Source: Actinoplanes sp. M2I2 (GTDB lineage Bacteria > Actinomycetota > Actinomycetes > Mycobacteriales > Micromonosporaceae). From it: a stretch of DNA of 64,000 nucleotides. The notes under the pieces were generated by a model. It worked only from the letters and a program-made list of their open reading frames with translations. It was not told the origin of the DNA and did not search any database. Positions within the stretch are counted from its first letter, which is position 1. Each line of letters opens with the position of its first letter. The DNA is taken from NCBI RefSeq assembly GCF_023544445.1, contig NZ_JALPVJ010000004.1:434001-498000 (forward strand), read 5' to 3'. This document shows, in pieces, positions 43,913 to 51,473 of this stretch. Made by a program: the position numbers and the translations under genes.

Positions 43913-44464
43913 ATGGGAAGTCTGAAGCTCGAGCCCGCCCAGTCCCGCCCCGACCTGCTGGCCGATCCGGTCGCCAAGGCTCTGACCGTGTGGCCCGAGG
44001 ACGCGCCGATCGACGCCGACCAGGTGCTGGTCGCTCCGATCGACCCGGGTCTGGCCGACACGGCAGAGTTCTGTGAGGCGTACGACGTGGGCCTGGAGGT
44101 CTCCGCGAACTGCGTGATCGTCGCCGGCAAGCGGGGCGAAAGCGTCCGGTACGCGGCCTGCATCGTGCTGGCCACGACCCGGGCCGACGTCAACGGAGTC
44201 GTCCGTAAGCGTCTGGACGTGCGCAAGTGCAGCTTCGCGCCGATGGACGAGGCGGTCCGTCTGACCGGCATGGAGTACGGCGGCATCACGCCGATCGGCC
44301 TGCCGGTGGACTGGCCGATCCTGGTCGATGCCCGGGTGGTCGCCACACCGCACGTGATCATCGGATCAGGCGTGCGCCACAGCAAGATCGCCATTGCCGG
44401 CCCGGCCCTCGGCGCCCTGCCCGGCGCCGAGGTGATCGAGGGTCTGGCACGCCCGGTCGAGTGA
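43913..44464 (+). CDS. YbaK/aminoacyl-tRNA editing-domain protein
   Basis: 183 residues from ATG 43913 (an earlier ATG at 43901 is possible). The YbaK/ProX fold is seen from residues 50-150: EVSANCVIVAGKRG, KCSFAPMDEAVRLTGMEYGG (the motif with Lys/Ser that binds the substrate), ITPIGLPVDWPILVD and HVIIGSGVRHSKIAI. Such proteins deacylate mischarged tRNA, typically Cys- or Ala-tRNA(Pro). Its proximity to proS (about 3 kb downstream) fits a proofreading role, though they are not in one operon. Confidence 0.88.
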   Translation: MGSLKLEPAQSRPDLLADPVAKALTVWPEDAPIDADQVLVAPIDPGLADTAEFCEAYDVGLEVSANCVIVAGKRGESVRYAACIVLATTRADVNGVVRKRLDVRKCSFAPMDEAVRLTGMEYGGITPIGLPVDWPILVDARVVATPHVIIGSGVRHSKIAIAGPALGALPGAEVIEGLARPVE

Positions 44465-44480
44465 GACACCGACGTCGATC

Positions 44481-44506
44481 GATGGCGTTTCACGTGAAAC
44501 GCCATC
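44481..44506. promoter_or_regulatory. parS site within a longer palindrome
   Basis: Perfect GTTTCACGTGAAAC at 44487-44500, extended by GATGGC on the left and GCCATC on the right to a perfect 26-bp palindrome between two convergent genes. It may combine ParB binding with transcription termination. Confidence 0.93.
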
Positions 44507-44507
44507 G

Positions 44508-45149
44508 TCATCGACCGGCGTCGACTGCCTCACGGCGGGCGATTTCCTCGAAGGCGGAGACCAGCGTCGACGCCTCCTGGGCGCCCTGAACGGCGTACTT
44601 CCCGTCGACAACGAAGAACGGGACGCTGGAGATGCCAAGCTCACGAGCCTCGGCCAGGTCGGTGCGCACGGCCGCCGTGCCAGCCTCGGACGCGAGGTGA
44701 TCGGTCGCGGCGGCCTCGCTCAAGCCGATCGAACCGGCCACCGACGCCAGCACCGCGCGGGAGCCGATGTCGAGGCCCTCGGTGAAGTAGGCCTGCTGCA
44801 GCGCCTCCAGCATGTCGGCCTGCCTGCCCTGACCGGCGGCCCACGCGATCAGCCGGTGACTGTCGAACGTGTTCGCGGCGACCGCCCGGTCGAAGTCGAG
44901 TCGCAAACCATCGCCGGCCGCGATCGACGAGACGTGGGCGAGCATCTCGTCGGCCCGCTCGCGGCCACCGACCTTGGCTGCCATGCCGTCCTTGAGCGGC
45001 AGGCCGGGCGGTACCGGAGAGGGGTCGAGCTGGAAGGCCCGGAACGTCACGGTGACGTCACCCTCGTACTGGGCGATGGCCGACTCCAGCCGCCGCTTGC
45101 CGAGGTAACACCACGGGCACACGACATCGGACCAGACCTGGATATCCAT
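44508..45149 (-). CDS. DsbA-family oxidoreductase (FrnE-like)
   Basis: 213 residues. The thioredoxin-fold motif CPWC is at residues 11-14 (VWSDVVCPWCYLGKRRLE), followed by the long helical insertion and the cis-Pro region GISSVPFFVVDGKYAVQGAQ. No signal peptide is present, so it is cytoplasmic, like the polyketide-associated FrnE isomerases. GGAG precedes ATG 45149. It is downstream of sufE in the same direction (16 bp apart), suggesting co-transcription. Confidence 0.93.
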   Translation of the reverse strand: MDIQVWSDVVCPWCYLGKRRLESAIAQYEGDVTVTFRAFQLDPSPVPPGLPLKDGMAAKVGGRERADEMLAHVSSIAAGDGLRLDFDRAVAANTFDSHRLIAWAAGQGRQADMLEALQQAYFTEGLDIGSRAVLASVAGSIGLSEAAATDHLASEAGTAAVRTDLAEARELGISSVPFFVVDGKYAVQGAQEASTLVSAFEEIARREAVDAGR

Positions 45150-45165
45150 GGGACTCCGTCCGCCG

Positions 45166-45600
45166 TCAGCGGGTGGCCACTTGCGCGGCGACCTGGCGCT
45201 TCAGCCGGGCCAGGATCGCCGAGCCGCCACGGATGCGCAGCGGGCTGATCGCCTGGGCGAGGCCCATGCGGGTGTAGAGGTCGTCCGGCACGCCCAGGAT
45301 CTCGGCGGTGGTGGCGCCCTCGAGACCCTCGGCCAGGATGCCGGCGAAGGCCCGCGTGGTCGGCGCCTCGGGCGGGCAGTCGAAGAACGACTCCACCGTG
45401 TCGTCGGGCCGCACCACGGCCTTGAGGAAGAACTGCGTCTGGCACTCCGGCACCTGCTCCATGCCGTCGTGTGTGGCCAGGTCGGCCGGCAGCGGCGGCA
45501 TCGAGTCGGCGAACTCGAGAAGCATCTCGAGCACCACCTCGCGCGGCGCCGAGGCGAACTCGTCGACGATCTCGGCGAGCTTGGGAGGCATGTCGGTCAC
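45166..45600 (-). CDS. sufE: SufE-family cysteine desulfurase-associated protein
   Basis: 144 residues. The active-site Cys is C53 in EQVPECQTQFFLKA, and the fold matches SufE throughout (LAEIVDEF, LLEFADSMPPLPADLA, LGVPDDLYTRMGLAQAISP, RGGSAILARLKRQV). SufE accepts sulfur from SufS. GTG 45600 is preceded by TAGGGT (45612-45607) six bases upstream, so the transcript is probably leaderless; ATG 45591 is the alternative. It is often linked to the rhodanese gene found here at 48749. Confidence 0.93.
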   Translation of the reverse strand: MTDMPPKLAEIVDEFASAPREVVLEMLLEFADSMPPLPADLATHDGMEQVPECQTQFFLKAVVRPDDTVESFFDCPPEAPTTRAFAGILAEGLEGATTAEILGVPDDLYTRMGLAQAISPLRIRGGSAILARLKRQVAAQVATR

Positions 45601-45612
45601 TTGTCGACCCTA
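45601..45612 (-). promoter_or_regulatory. -10 element of a probable leaderless sufE transcript
   Basis: TAGGGT on the minus strand at 45612-45607 lies six bases before GTG 45600; no ribosome binding site is present. Confidence 0.55.
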
Positions 45613-45661
45613 GCGCCTGCTTCCGGGTGGAGGCCGGGCTGCGGCGTGGCGGACGGCGTCG

Positions 45662-46054
45662 TCAGGCGTGGGCCGTCGTCGGCAGCAGGGCCACGTCGCT
45701 GAGGCTCAAGATGCCGGCCACCTTGCGGTCGGCGTCGCAGACCAGCAGCCGGCGGACTCCGCGCTCGCGCATGGCGTGCACCGCTTCGTCCACGGTGGCC
45801 GACTGCTCCACCATGATCAGCTCATGCGAGGTGATGTCGCCGAGCGAGGTCGACGTCGGCGACAGGTTCTCGGCGATCGCCCGGACCACGATGTCGCGGT
45901 CGGTGACCACCCCGATCATCGTCGGGCCGCGGGTGACCACCACGTCGCCGATGGCGCGGTCGCGCATCACCTGCGCGGCCTCGTCCAGCATGGTCGCCTC
46001 GGGCAGATAGACCACCTGCCGGGTCATCACCTCAGCCACCGAAGCCCTGCCCAT
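45662..46054 (-). CDS. CBS-domain pair protein
   Basis: 130 residues made of two CBS repeats: VAEVMTRQVVYLPEATMLDEAAQVM ... IGVVTDRDIVVRAI, and LIMVEQSATVDEAVHAMRERGV ... VAGILSLSDVALL. Such pairs bind adenine nucleotides such as AMP or S-adenosylmethionine and regulate partners. AGGAGGTGCGCAC precedes ATG 46054, a very strong ribosome binding site, and proS ends 27 bp upstream in the same direction. Confidence 0.93.
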   Translation of the reverse strand: MGRASVAEVMTRQVVYLPEATMLDEAAQVMRDRAIGDVVVTRGPTMIGVVTDRDIVVRAIAENLSPTSTSLGDITSHELIMVEQSATVDEAVHAMRERGVRRLLVCDADRKVAGILSLSDVALLPTTAHA

Positions 46055-46080
46055 GTGCGCACCTCCTGTTGGTAGGGGCG

Positions 46081-47814
46081 TTACCCGAGTGCAGCAGTGA
46101 TTACACCTGGTATGTCCGTGACCAGCACGTCGTGACGCTCCCCGCTGCGGCGATCGCGCATCTCGGCATATCCCTCGCCGAGGCGACGCCCGATCACGAC
46201 CGTCCGGGCGATGCCGATGAGCTCGGCGTCGGTGAACTTCACGCCGGCCGAGACGGTGGGACGGTCGTCGACCAGCACGCGCAGCCCGGCCCTCACCAGC
46301 TCGTCCGCGAGCGCCAGCGCGGCCTCGACCTGACCGTTCTTGCCGGCCGCGACGACGTGCACGTCGGCCGGCGCGACCTCATCGGGCCACAGCAGGCCGC
46401 GCTCGTCGTGGTGCTGCTCGGCGATGGCCGCGACCGCCCGGGACACCCCGATCCCGTACGACCCCATGGTCGGCCGGACCAGTTTGCCGTCCACCCCGGG
46501 CACCTCGAGCTTGAACGCGTCGGTGTAGCGGCGGCCGAGCTGGAAGATGTGCCCGATCTCGATGCCCCGTCGCATGGTGAGCGAGCCGGTGCCGCAGGCC
46601 GGGCACGGGTCACCGGCCCGCACCTCGGCCGCCTCGATCGTGCCGTCCGGGGTGAAGTCGCGCCCGGCCACCACGTTGACCGCGTGCCGTCCCGGCTCGT
46701 TGGCGCCGGTCAGCCAGGCCGTGCCGGGAGCCACGCGCGGGTCGGCCAGATAACGGGCCCTGCTGCCCTGCGGGCCGATGTAGCCCTTGACCAGGTCGGG
46801 CCGGGCCGCGAAGTCGTCGAAGAGCGTGGCCGTGGCCGGGGCCAGGGAGGCGTCGAGCCGCTTCAGGTCGACCTCACGATCACCCGGGACACCGATCACC
46901 AGCAGCTCGTCCTCGGCGCCGGGCCGGTGCACCGAGACCACCACGTTCTTGAGGGTGTCGGCCGCGGTCCAGTCGGTGCGGCCGCCCAGCGCCCGGGCGT
47001 TGGCCAGCTCGACCAGGGAGGCGATGGTCGGGGTGCCGGGGGTGTCGTGAACCTCGAGAGGCGGGGCGGAAACCGTCGTGGCCGGCGGCGCCGGAGTCAC
47101 CACGGCTTCGGTGTTGGCCGCGTAGTCACAGGTCGTGCAACCGACGAATGTGTCCTCGCCCACATCGGCTGTGGCGAGGAACTCCTCGGACGCGGAACCA
47201 CCCATCGCACCGGACATCGCCGAGACGATGGTGTGCGAGAGGCCCAGCCGGGTGAAGGCGCGCTGATAGGCCGCGCGGACCGACTCGTACGTCTCCACCA
47301 GCCCGTCGTCGGAGAGCGTGAACGAGTAGGCGTCCTTCATCAGGAACTCGCGACCACGCAGCAGCCCGCCCCGGGGCCGGGCTTCGTCGCGGTACTTCGT
47401 CTGGATCTGGAACAGCAGCACCGGGAAATCCCGGTACGAACTGGTGATGTCCTGCACCAGCAGCGTGAACATCTCTTCGTGGGTCGGCGCCAGCAGATAG
47501 TCGGAACCGCGCCGGTCCTTGAGCGTGAAGATGTCGTCGCCGTACTCGGTCCAGCGGTTGCTGACGTCGTAGGGCTCGCGCGGCAGCAGGGCCGGGAACG
47601 AGACCTCCTGCCCGCCGACGGCCACCATCTCGTCCCGCACGACCGCGGTGACCCGGTCGAGCACGAGCTTGCCGAGCGGGAGCCAGGTGTATCCGCCCGG
47701 GGCGGCGCGACGGACATAGCCGGCGCGCAGCAACAACCGGTGACTCGGCACCTCCGCGTCCGCCGGCTCCTCGCGCAGGGTCCTGAGCAGGAGGGCGGAC
47801 ATCCTCAGCAGCAT
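46081..47814 (-). CDS. proS: Prolyl-tRNA synthetase
   Basis: 577 residues from ATG 47814 (the open frame extends to GTG 47838; ATG 47802 is also possible). The class II bacterial-type ProRS starts [21 protein letters not shown]. Motif 2 is [30 protein letters not shown] and motif 3 [17 protein letters not shown], with the INS editing domain between ([22 protein letters not shown] to [10 protein letters not shown]). It charges tRNA(Pro). It is transcribed leftward toward the CBS gene. Confidence 0.97.
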   Translation of the reverse strand: MLLRMSALLLRTLREEPADAEVPSHRLLLRAGYVRRAAPGGYTWLPLGKLVLDRVTAVVRDEMVAVGGQEVSFPALLPREPYDVSNRWTEYGDDIFTLKDRRGSDYLLAPTHEEMFTLLVQDITSSYRDFPVLLFQIQTKYRDEARPRGGLLRGREFLMKDAYSFTLSDDGLVETYESVRAAYQRAFTRLGLSHTIVSAMSGAMGGSASEEFLATADVGEDTFVGCTTCDYAANTEAVVTPAPPATTVSAPPLEVHDTPGTPTIASLVELANARALGGRTDWTAADTLKNVVVSVHRPGAEDELLVIGVPGDREVDLKRLDASLAPATATLFDDFAARPDLVKGYIGPQGSRARYLADPRVAPGTAWLTGANEPGRHAVNVVAGRDFTPDGTIEAAEVRAGDPCPACGTGSLTMRRGIEIGHIFQLGRRYTDAFKLEVPGVDGKLVRPTMGSYGIGVSRAVAAIAEQHHDERGLLWPDEVAPADVHVVAAGKNGQVEAALALADELVRAGLRVLVDDRPTVSAGVKFTDAELIGIARTVVIGRRLGEGYAEMRDRRSGERHDVLVTDIPGVITAALG

Positions 47815-47951
47815 GCGAAGCAGCGTAGGGAGGATCACTACGGAAAGCAGTTCATTAACGGGGTGTCGCCATCGTCACGCTATCGGTGACTTCCATCCAG
47901 TGCTTATGTGATCTCCACGAGCAAACATGAGCAAACGTCAAGGGGGCGGCG

Positions 47952-48719
47952 ATGGCCTGGCACAGCTTCGTTGCTATGGGGGACAGCTTCACCGAGGGCC
48001 TGAACGACGCCTATCCGGACGGTACGTTCCGGGGCTGGGCCGATCTGGTGGCCGCCCGCATGGCGGTCGACTCGGGACCGGACTTCGGCTACGCCAACCT
48101 GGCCATCCGCGGCAAGGTGATGCACGAGATCGTCGACGAGCAGCTCGAGCCGACCCTGACTATGCGGCCCGACCTGGTCAGCCTCGCCGCGGGCGGCAAT
48201 GACGCCTTGCGCGTACGAGTCGATCCGCACGCCCTGGTGCGGGAGCTCGAATCGGTGGTGCGACGGCTGCGCGACACCGGCGCCGACGTGATCCTCTTCC
48301 GCTTCGCCGACGTGACCGTCAACCTGCCGGCCATCCTCGGGCGGCGTGCATCCGTGCTCAACGACGGCGCTCGCACGCTCGCCGACCGCTACGGGTGCCA
48401 CCTGGTCGACCTGTTCGGCGACGACGCCTTCCGCCATCCCCACATGTGGTCCCCGGACAGGCTGCATCTCTCGCCGGCCGGGCACCGCCGGGTCGCCGGC
48501 CAGGTGCTCAACGTGCTCGGTGTCGGGGTCGACGAGGACTGGATGCTGGTGCCACCCGCGCCCGAACCCAACCCGTGGCTGCTCGCCCGCAGCGCCGACC
48601 TGCGCTGGGCCCGTGAGCATCTGGCGCCCTGGGTGAGCCGTCACCTGCGGGGTCACTCGTCGGGCGAACTGGTGCGGGCGAAGCGCCCGGAGCTCATGCC
48701 GATCGGGATCACCGAGTAA
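47952..48719 (+). CDS. SGNH/GDSL hydrolase
   Basis: 255 residues. Block I is [11 protein letters not shown] (Ser12), block [14 protein letters not shown] and block [13 protein letters not shown] with the Asp-x-x-His pair. No signal peptide is present, so it is cytoplasmic, as for TesA-like actinobacterial esterases. GGGGGCGG precedes ATG 47952. It stands alone between proS and sseA; the substrate is unknown. Confidence 0.9.
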   Translation: MAWHSFVAMGDSFTEGLNDAYPDGTFRGWADLVAARMAVDSGPDFGYANLAIRGKVMHEIVDEQLEPTLTMRPDLVSLAAGGNDALRVRVDPHALVRELESVVRRLRDTGADVILFRFADVTVNLPAILGRRASVLNDGARTLADRYGCHLVDLFGDDAFRHPHMWSPDRLHLSPAGHRRVAGQVLNVLGVGVDEDWMLVPPAPEPNPWLLARSADLRWAREHLAPWVSRHLRGHSSGELVRAKRPELMPIGITE

Positions 48720-48735
48720 CCACCGGGCGAAGAGC

Positions 48736-48748
48736 TAGCGTGGCAGGC
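48736..48748 (+). promoter_or_regulatory. -10 element of a probable leaderless sseA transcript
   Basis: TAGCGT (48736-48741) ends seven bases before ATG 48749. Confidence 0.5.
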
Positions 48749-49648
48749 ATGTCTGTTGAGAACGATCCGGCGCCCGCACTCCAGGCGTACGCGCATCCCG
48801 ACAAGCTGGTCACCACCGAGTGGCTCGCCGCCCACCTCGACACCCCCGGTCTGGTCGTCGTCGAATCGGACGAGGACGTCCTGCTCTACGACACCGGGCA
48901 CATCCCCGGCGCGGTCAAGGTCGACTGGCACCTCGAGCTCAACGACCCGGTCACCCGCGACTACCTCGACCCGGCCGCCTTCGCCGCGATGTGCGAGGCC
49001 AAGGGCATCGGCCGCGACGACACGATCGTGTTCTACGGCGACAACTTCAACTGGTGGGCCTCGTACGCCCTCTGGGTCTTCAGTCTCTTCGGCCACCGCG
49101 ATCTGCGCCTGCTCGACGGCGGGCGTCAGAAGTGGGCCGCCGAGGGCCGTCCGCTGACCCGGGAACGCACCGAGCGACCGGCCGCGAAATACCCGGTTCC
49201 GGAGCGCGACGACGCCGAGATCCGGGCCTTCCGTGACCAGGTGGTGAGCCACATCGGCAGCGGCCTGCCCCTCGTCGACGTCCGCTCCCCGCAGGAATAC
49301 ACCGGCGAGCTGACGCACATGGAGGCCTACCCGCAGGAGGGGGCGCTGCGCGGCGGTCACATCCCGGGCGCGGTGAGCAAGCCGTGGAAGTCGGCGGCCA
49401 ACGAGGACGGCACCTTCAAGCCGGCCGGCGAGCTCACCAAGATCTACCGCGACGAGCTCGGCCTGGAGCCGGGCGACGACATCATCGCGTACTGCCGGAT
49501 CGGCGAGCGGTCGAGTCACACCTGGTTCGTGCTGCGCCACCTGCTCGGCTATCCGCAGGTGCGCAACTACGACGGCTCCTGGACGGAGTGGGGCAACCTG
49601 GTGCGCGCGCCGATCGCCAAGGGCTTCGAGCCCGGCGGACTGAGCTGA
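48749..49648 (+). CDS. sseA: Rhodanese-type sulfurtransferase (SseA-like)
   Basis: 299 residues, two rhodanese domains. Domain 1 (about residues 15-140) lacks a Cys at the active loop; domain 2 carries [20 protein letters not shown] with Cys249, the persulfide-forming residue. Typical partner of SufE in actinobacteria. It starts at ATG 48749; TAGCGT at 48736-48741 seven bases upstream suggests a leaderless transcript. A perfect hairpin terminator follows at 49679. Confidence 0.93.
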   Translation: MSVENDPAPALQAYAHPDKLVTTEWLAAHLDTPGLVVVESDEDVLLYDTGHIPGAVKVDWHLELNDPVTRDYLDPAAFAAMCEAKGIGRDDTIVFYGDNFNWWASYALWVFSLFGHRDLRLLDGGRQKWAAEGRPLTRERTERPAAKYPVPERDDAEIRAFRDQVVSHIGSGLPLVDVRSPQEYTGELTHMEAYPQEGALRGGHIPGAVSKPWKSAANEDGTFKPAGELTKIYRDELGLEPGDDIIAYCRIGERSSHTWFVLRHLLGYPQVRNYDGSWTEWGNLVRAPIAKGFEPGGLS

Positions 49649-49678
49649 CGAAGGACCGAGCCGACGAAGGCCCGATCC

Positions 49679-49720
49679 GGGGCGGACCGATCATCAAGAT
49701 CGGTCCGCCCCGTTTCTGTC
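49679..49720 (+). terminator. Strong intrinsic terminator after sseA
   Basis: GGGGCGGACCGAT (49679-49691) and ATCGGTCCGCCCC (49699-49711) form a perfect 13-bp stem with a seven-base loop, followed by GTTTCTGT. It ends 34 bp before the Hsp90-like gene start. Confidence 0.93.
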
Positions 49721-49732
49721 GGTCGTTCGCGG

Positions 49733-49745
49733 TACCTTCTCCGCC
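49733..49745 (+). promoter_or_regulatory. -10 element of a probable leaderless Hsp90-like transcript
   Basis: TACCTT (49733-49738) ends seven bases before GTG 49746. The upstream terminator leaves 34 bp, so a promoter with its -35 in the terminator stem is likely. Confidence 0.6.
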
Positions 49746-51473
49746 GTGAGCAACACCTTCCAGGTCGATCTCCGCGGCATCGTCGACCTCCTCAGCCACC
49801 ATCTCTACGCCAGCCCGCGGGTCTACGTCCGTGAGCTGCTGCAGAACGCGGTCGACGCGATCACCGCCACCGGCCGTCCCGGACTGGTCTCGATCACCAC
49901 GGGCTCCGACGCGCTGCGGGTGACCGACAACGGCATCGGCCTCACCGAGGCCCAGGTGCACGAGTTGCTGGCCACCATCGGCCGCAGCTCGAAACGCGAC
50001 GAGCTCGGCTTCGCCCGGCACGAGTTCCTCGGCCAGTTCGGCATCGGCCTGCTGTCCTGCTTCCTGGTGGCCGACGAGATCCGCGTGCACACCCGCCGCG
50101 CGGGCGCCGAGCCGGTCCTGTGGCGGGGCTACTCCGACGGTCGCTACGCCGTCTCGCCCGGCGACGACCGCGAGCCCGGCACGACGGTCACCCTGCTGCC
50201 GCGCCGCGGCTCCGAGCACCTCCTCTCCGGTACGACGGTCCGTGAGCTGGCCCAGCTCTACGGCTCACTGCTGCCGGTGCGGGTCGAGGTCGACGACGTC
50301 CCCGTGACCACCGGCTCACTGCCCTGGGCGGGTGGCGACCTGGTGGCGTACGCCCAGGAGGTCTTCGGTTTCCGCCCGCTCGACGTGGTGCCGCTCGACG
50401 TGCCCGAGGCCGGCCTGACCGGCGTCGCGTTCGTGCTGCCCACCCCGGTCAACCCGGCCGCTCGCGGGGGCCACCGCGTCTATCTCAAGAGGATGTTGCT
50501 GGCCGAGAGCGTCGAGGGTCTGCTGCCCGAGTGGGCGTTCTTCGCCCGCTGTGTCGTCGACAGCACCGAGCTGCGCCCGACCGCGAGCCGCGAGGCCCTC
50601 TACGACGACAGCCTGTTCGCCGACACCCGCGAGGCGATCGCCGACCAGCTGCGCGGCTGGCTGGTGCGGCTGGCCTCGACCGATCCGCGCCGGCTGGGCG
50701 AGTTCCTCGCCATCCACCACCTCGGCGTCAAGGCGCTCGCGCTGCACGACGACGAGATGCTGCGCCTGGTCGAGCAATGGGTCCCCCTGGAGACCAACCT
50801 CGGCCACCTGACCCTGGCCGAGTTCCGTCAGCGCCACGGCGTCCTGCGCTACACCGCCGGCGACGACGAGTTCCGCCAGCTGGCCGCGGTCGCCGCCGCC
50901 CAGGATCTCGGAGTGATCAACGGCGGCATCGTCTACCACGCCGACCTCGTCGAACGTCTGGCCACTGTGGATGCCGAGGTCCGGGCCGAGCGGCTCGAGC
51001 CGTCCGACGTCGCGGCCCGGTTCGCCGCGCTGGACGCCGAGACCGAGTTGCGGCTGCGCCCGTTCCTGGCAGTGGCCCAGCGCCGCCTCGACCGGCTCGG
51101 CTGCGAGATCGTGGTCCGCGGCTTCGACCCGGCCACCGTCCCGGCTCTCTATCTGGTGAGCCGCGCCGCCGCCTTCACCGAGCAGTTCACCGCCGGCCGC
51201 GACGCCGCCGACGACCTGTGGGGCGGTGTCCTCGACGCGCTGTCCCGCAGCGTGCCGACCGACCGGCCGCAACTCGTGCTCAACCACCGCAACGCCCTGG
51301 TCCGGCGGGTCACCGCGATCAGCGACCCCGAGTTGGCCGGCCTGGCCGTCGAGTCGCTCTACGGCCAGGCGCTCATGCTCGGCCACCACCCGATCCGCCC
51401 GGCCGACGCCGCGCTGCTCACCAGTTCGTTCATGGGCCTGCTGGACAGGGCCGTCCCCGGGGAGGACAGATGA
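49746..51473 (+). CDS. Hsp90-like ATPase (HtpG-related)
   Basis: 575 residues. The GHKL ATP site is intact: RELLQNAVDAI (Glu30, Asn34), VTDNGIGLTE (Asp61), GRSSKRDE and FLGQFGIGLLSCFLVAD (Gly99, Gly101). The middle domain contains YLKRMLLAESVEGLLPEWAFFARCVVD and ELRPTASREALYDD, as in HtpG. The C-terminal part (from about residue 380) is distinct and Ala/Leu/Asp-rich; the family is shorter than HtpG (about 620-650). Hsp90 chaperones fold or activate client proteins with ATP. The stop overlaps the start of the TPR gene, so the pair is coupled. Confidence 0.9.
   Translation: MSNTFQVDLRGIVDLLSHHLYASPRVYVRELLQNAVDAITATGRPGLVSITTGSDALRVTDNGIGLTEAQVHELLATIGRSSKRDELGFARHEFLGQFGIGLLSCFLVADEIRVHTRRAGAEPVLWRGYSDGRYAVSPGDDREPGTTVTLLPRRGSEHLLSGTTVRELAQLYGSLLPVRVEVDDVPVTTGSLPWAGGDLVAYAQEVFGFRPLDVVPLDVPEAGLTGVAFVLPTPVNPAARGGHRVYLKRMLLAESVEGLLPEWAFFARCVVDSTELRPTASREALYDDSLFADTREAIADQLRGWLVRLASTDPRRLGEFLAIHHLGVKALALHDDEMLRLVEQWVPLETNLGHLTLAEFRQRHGVLRYTAGDDEFRQLAAVAAAQDLGVINGGIVYHADLVERLATVDAEVRAERLEPSDVAARFAALDAETELRLRPFLAVAQRRLDRLGCEIVVRGFDPATVPALYLVSRAAAFTEQFTAGRDAADDLWGGVLDALSRSVPTDRPQLVLNHRNALVRRVTAISDPELAGLAVESLYGQALMLGHHPIRPADAALLTSSFMGLLDRAVPGEDR

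Noticed and set aside
46069..47889. 606-residue plus-strand frame opposite proS
   Set aside because: Shadow of proS.
50531..51469. Upstream extension of the TPR frame
   Set aside because: It overlaps the Hsp90-like gene in another frame; the ATG at 51470 with a good ribosome binding site is the real start.
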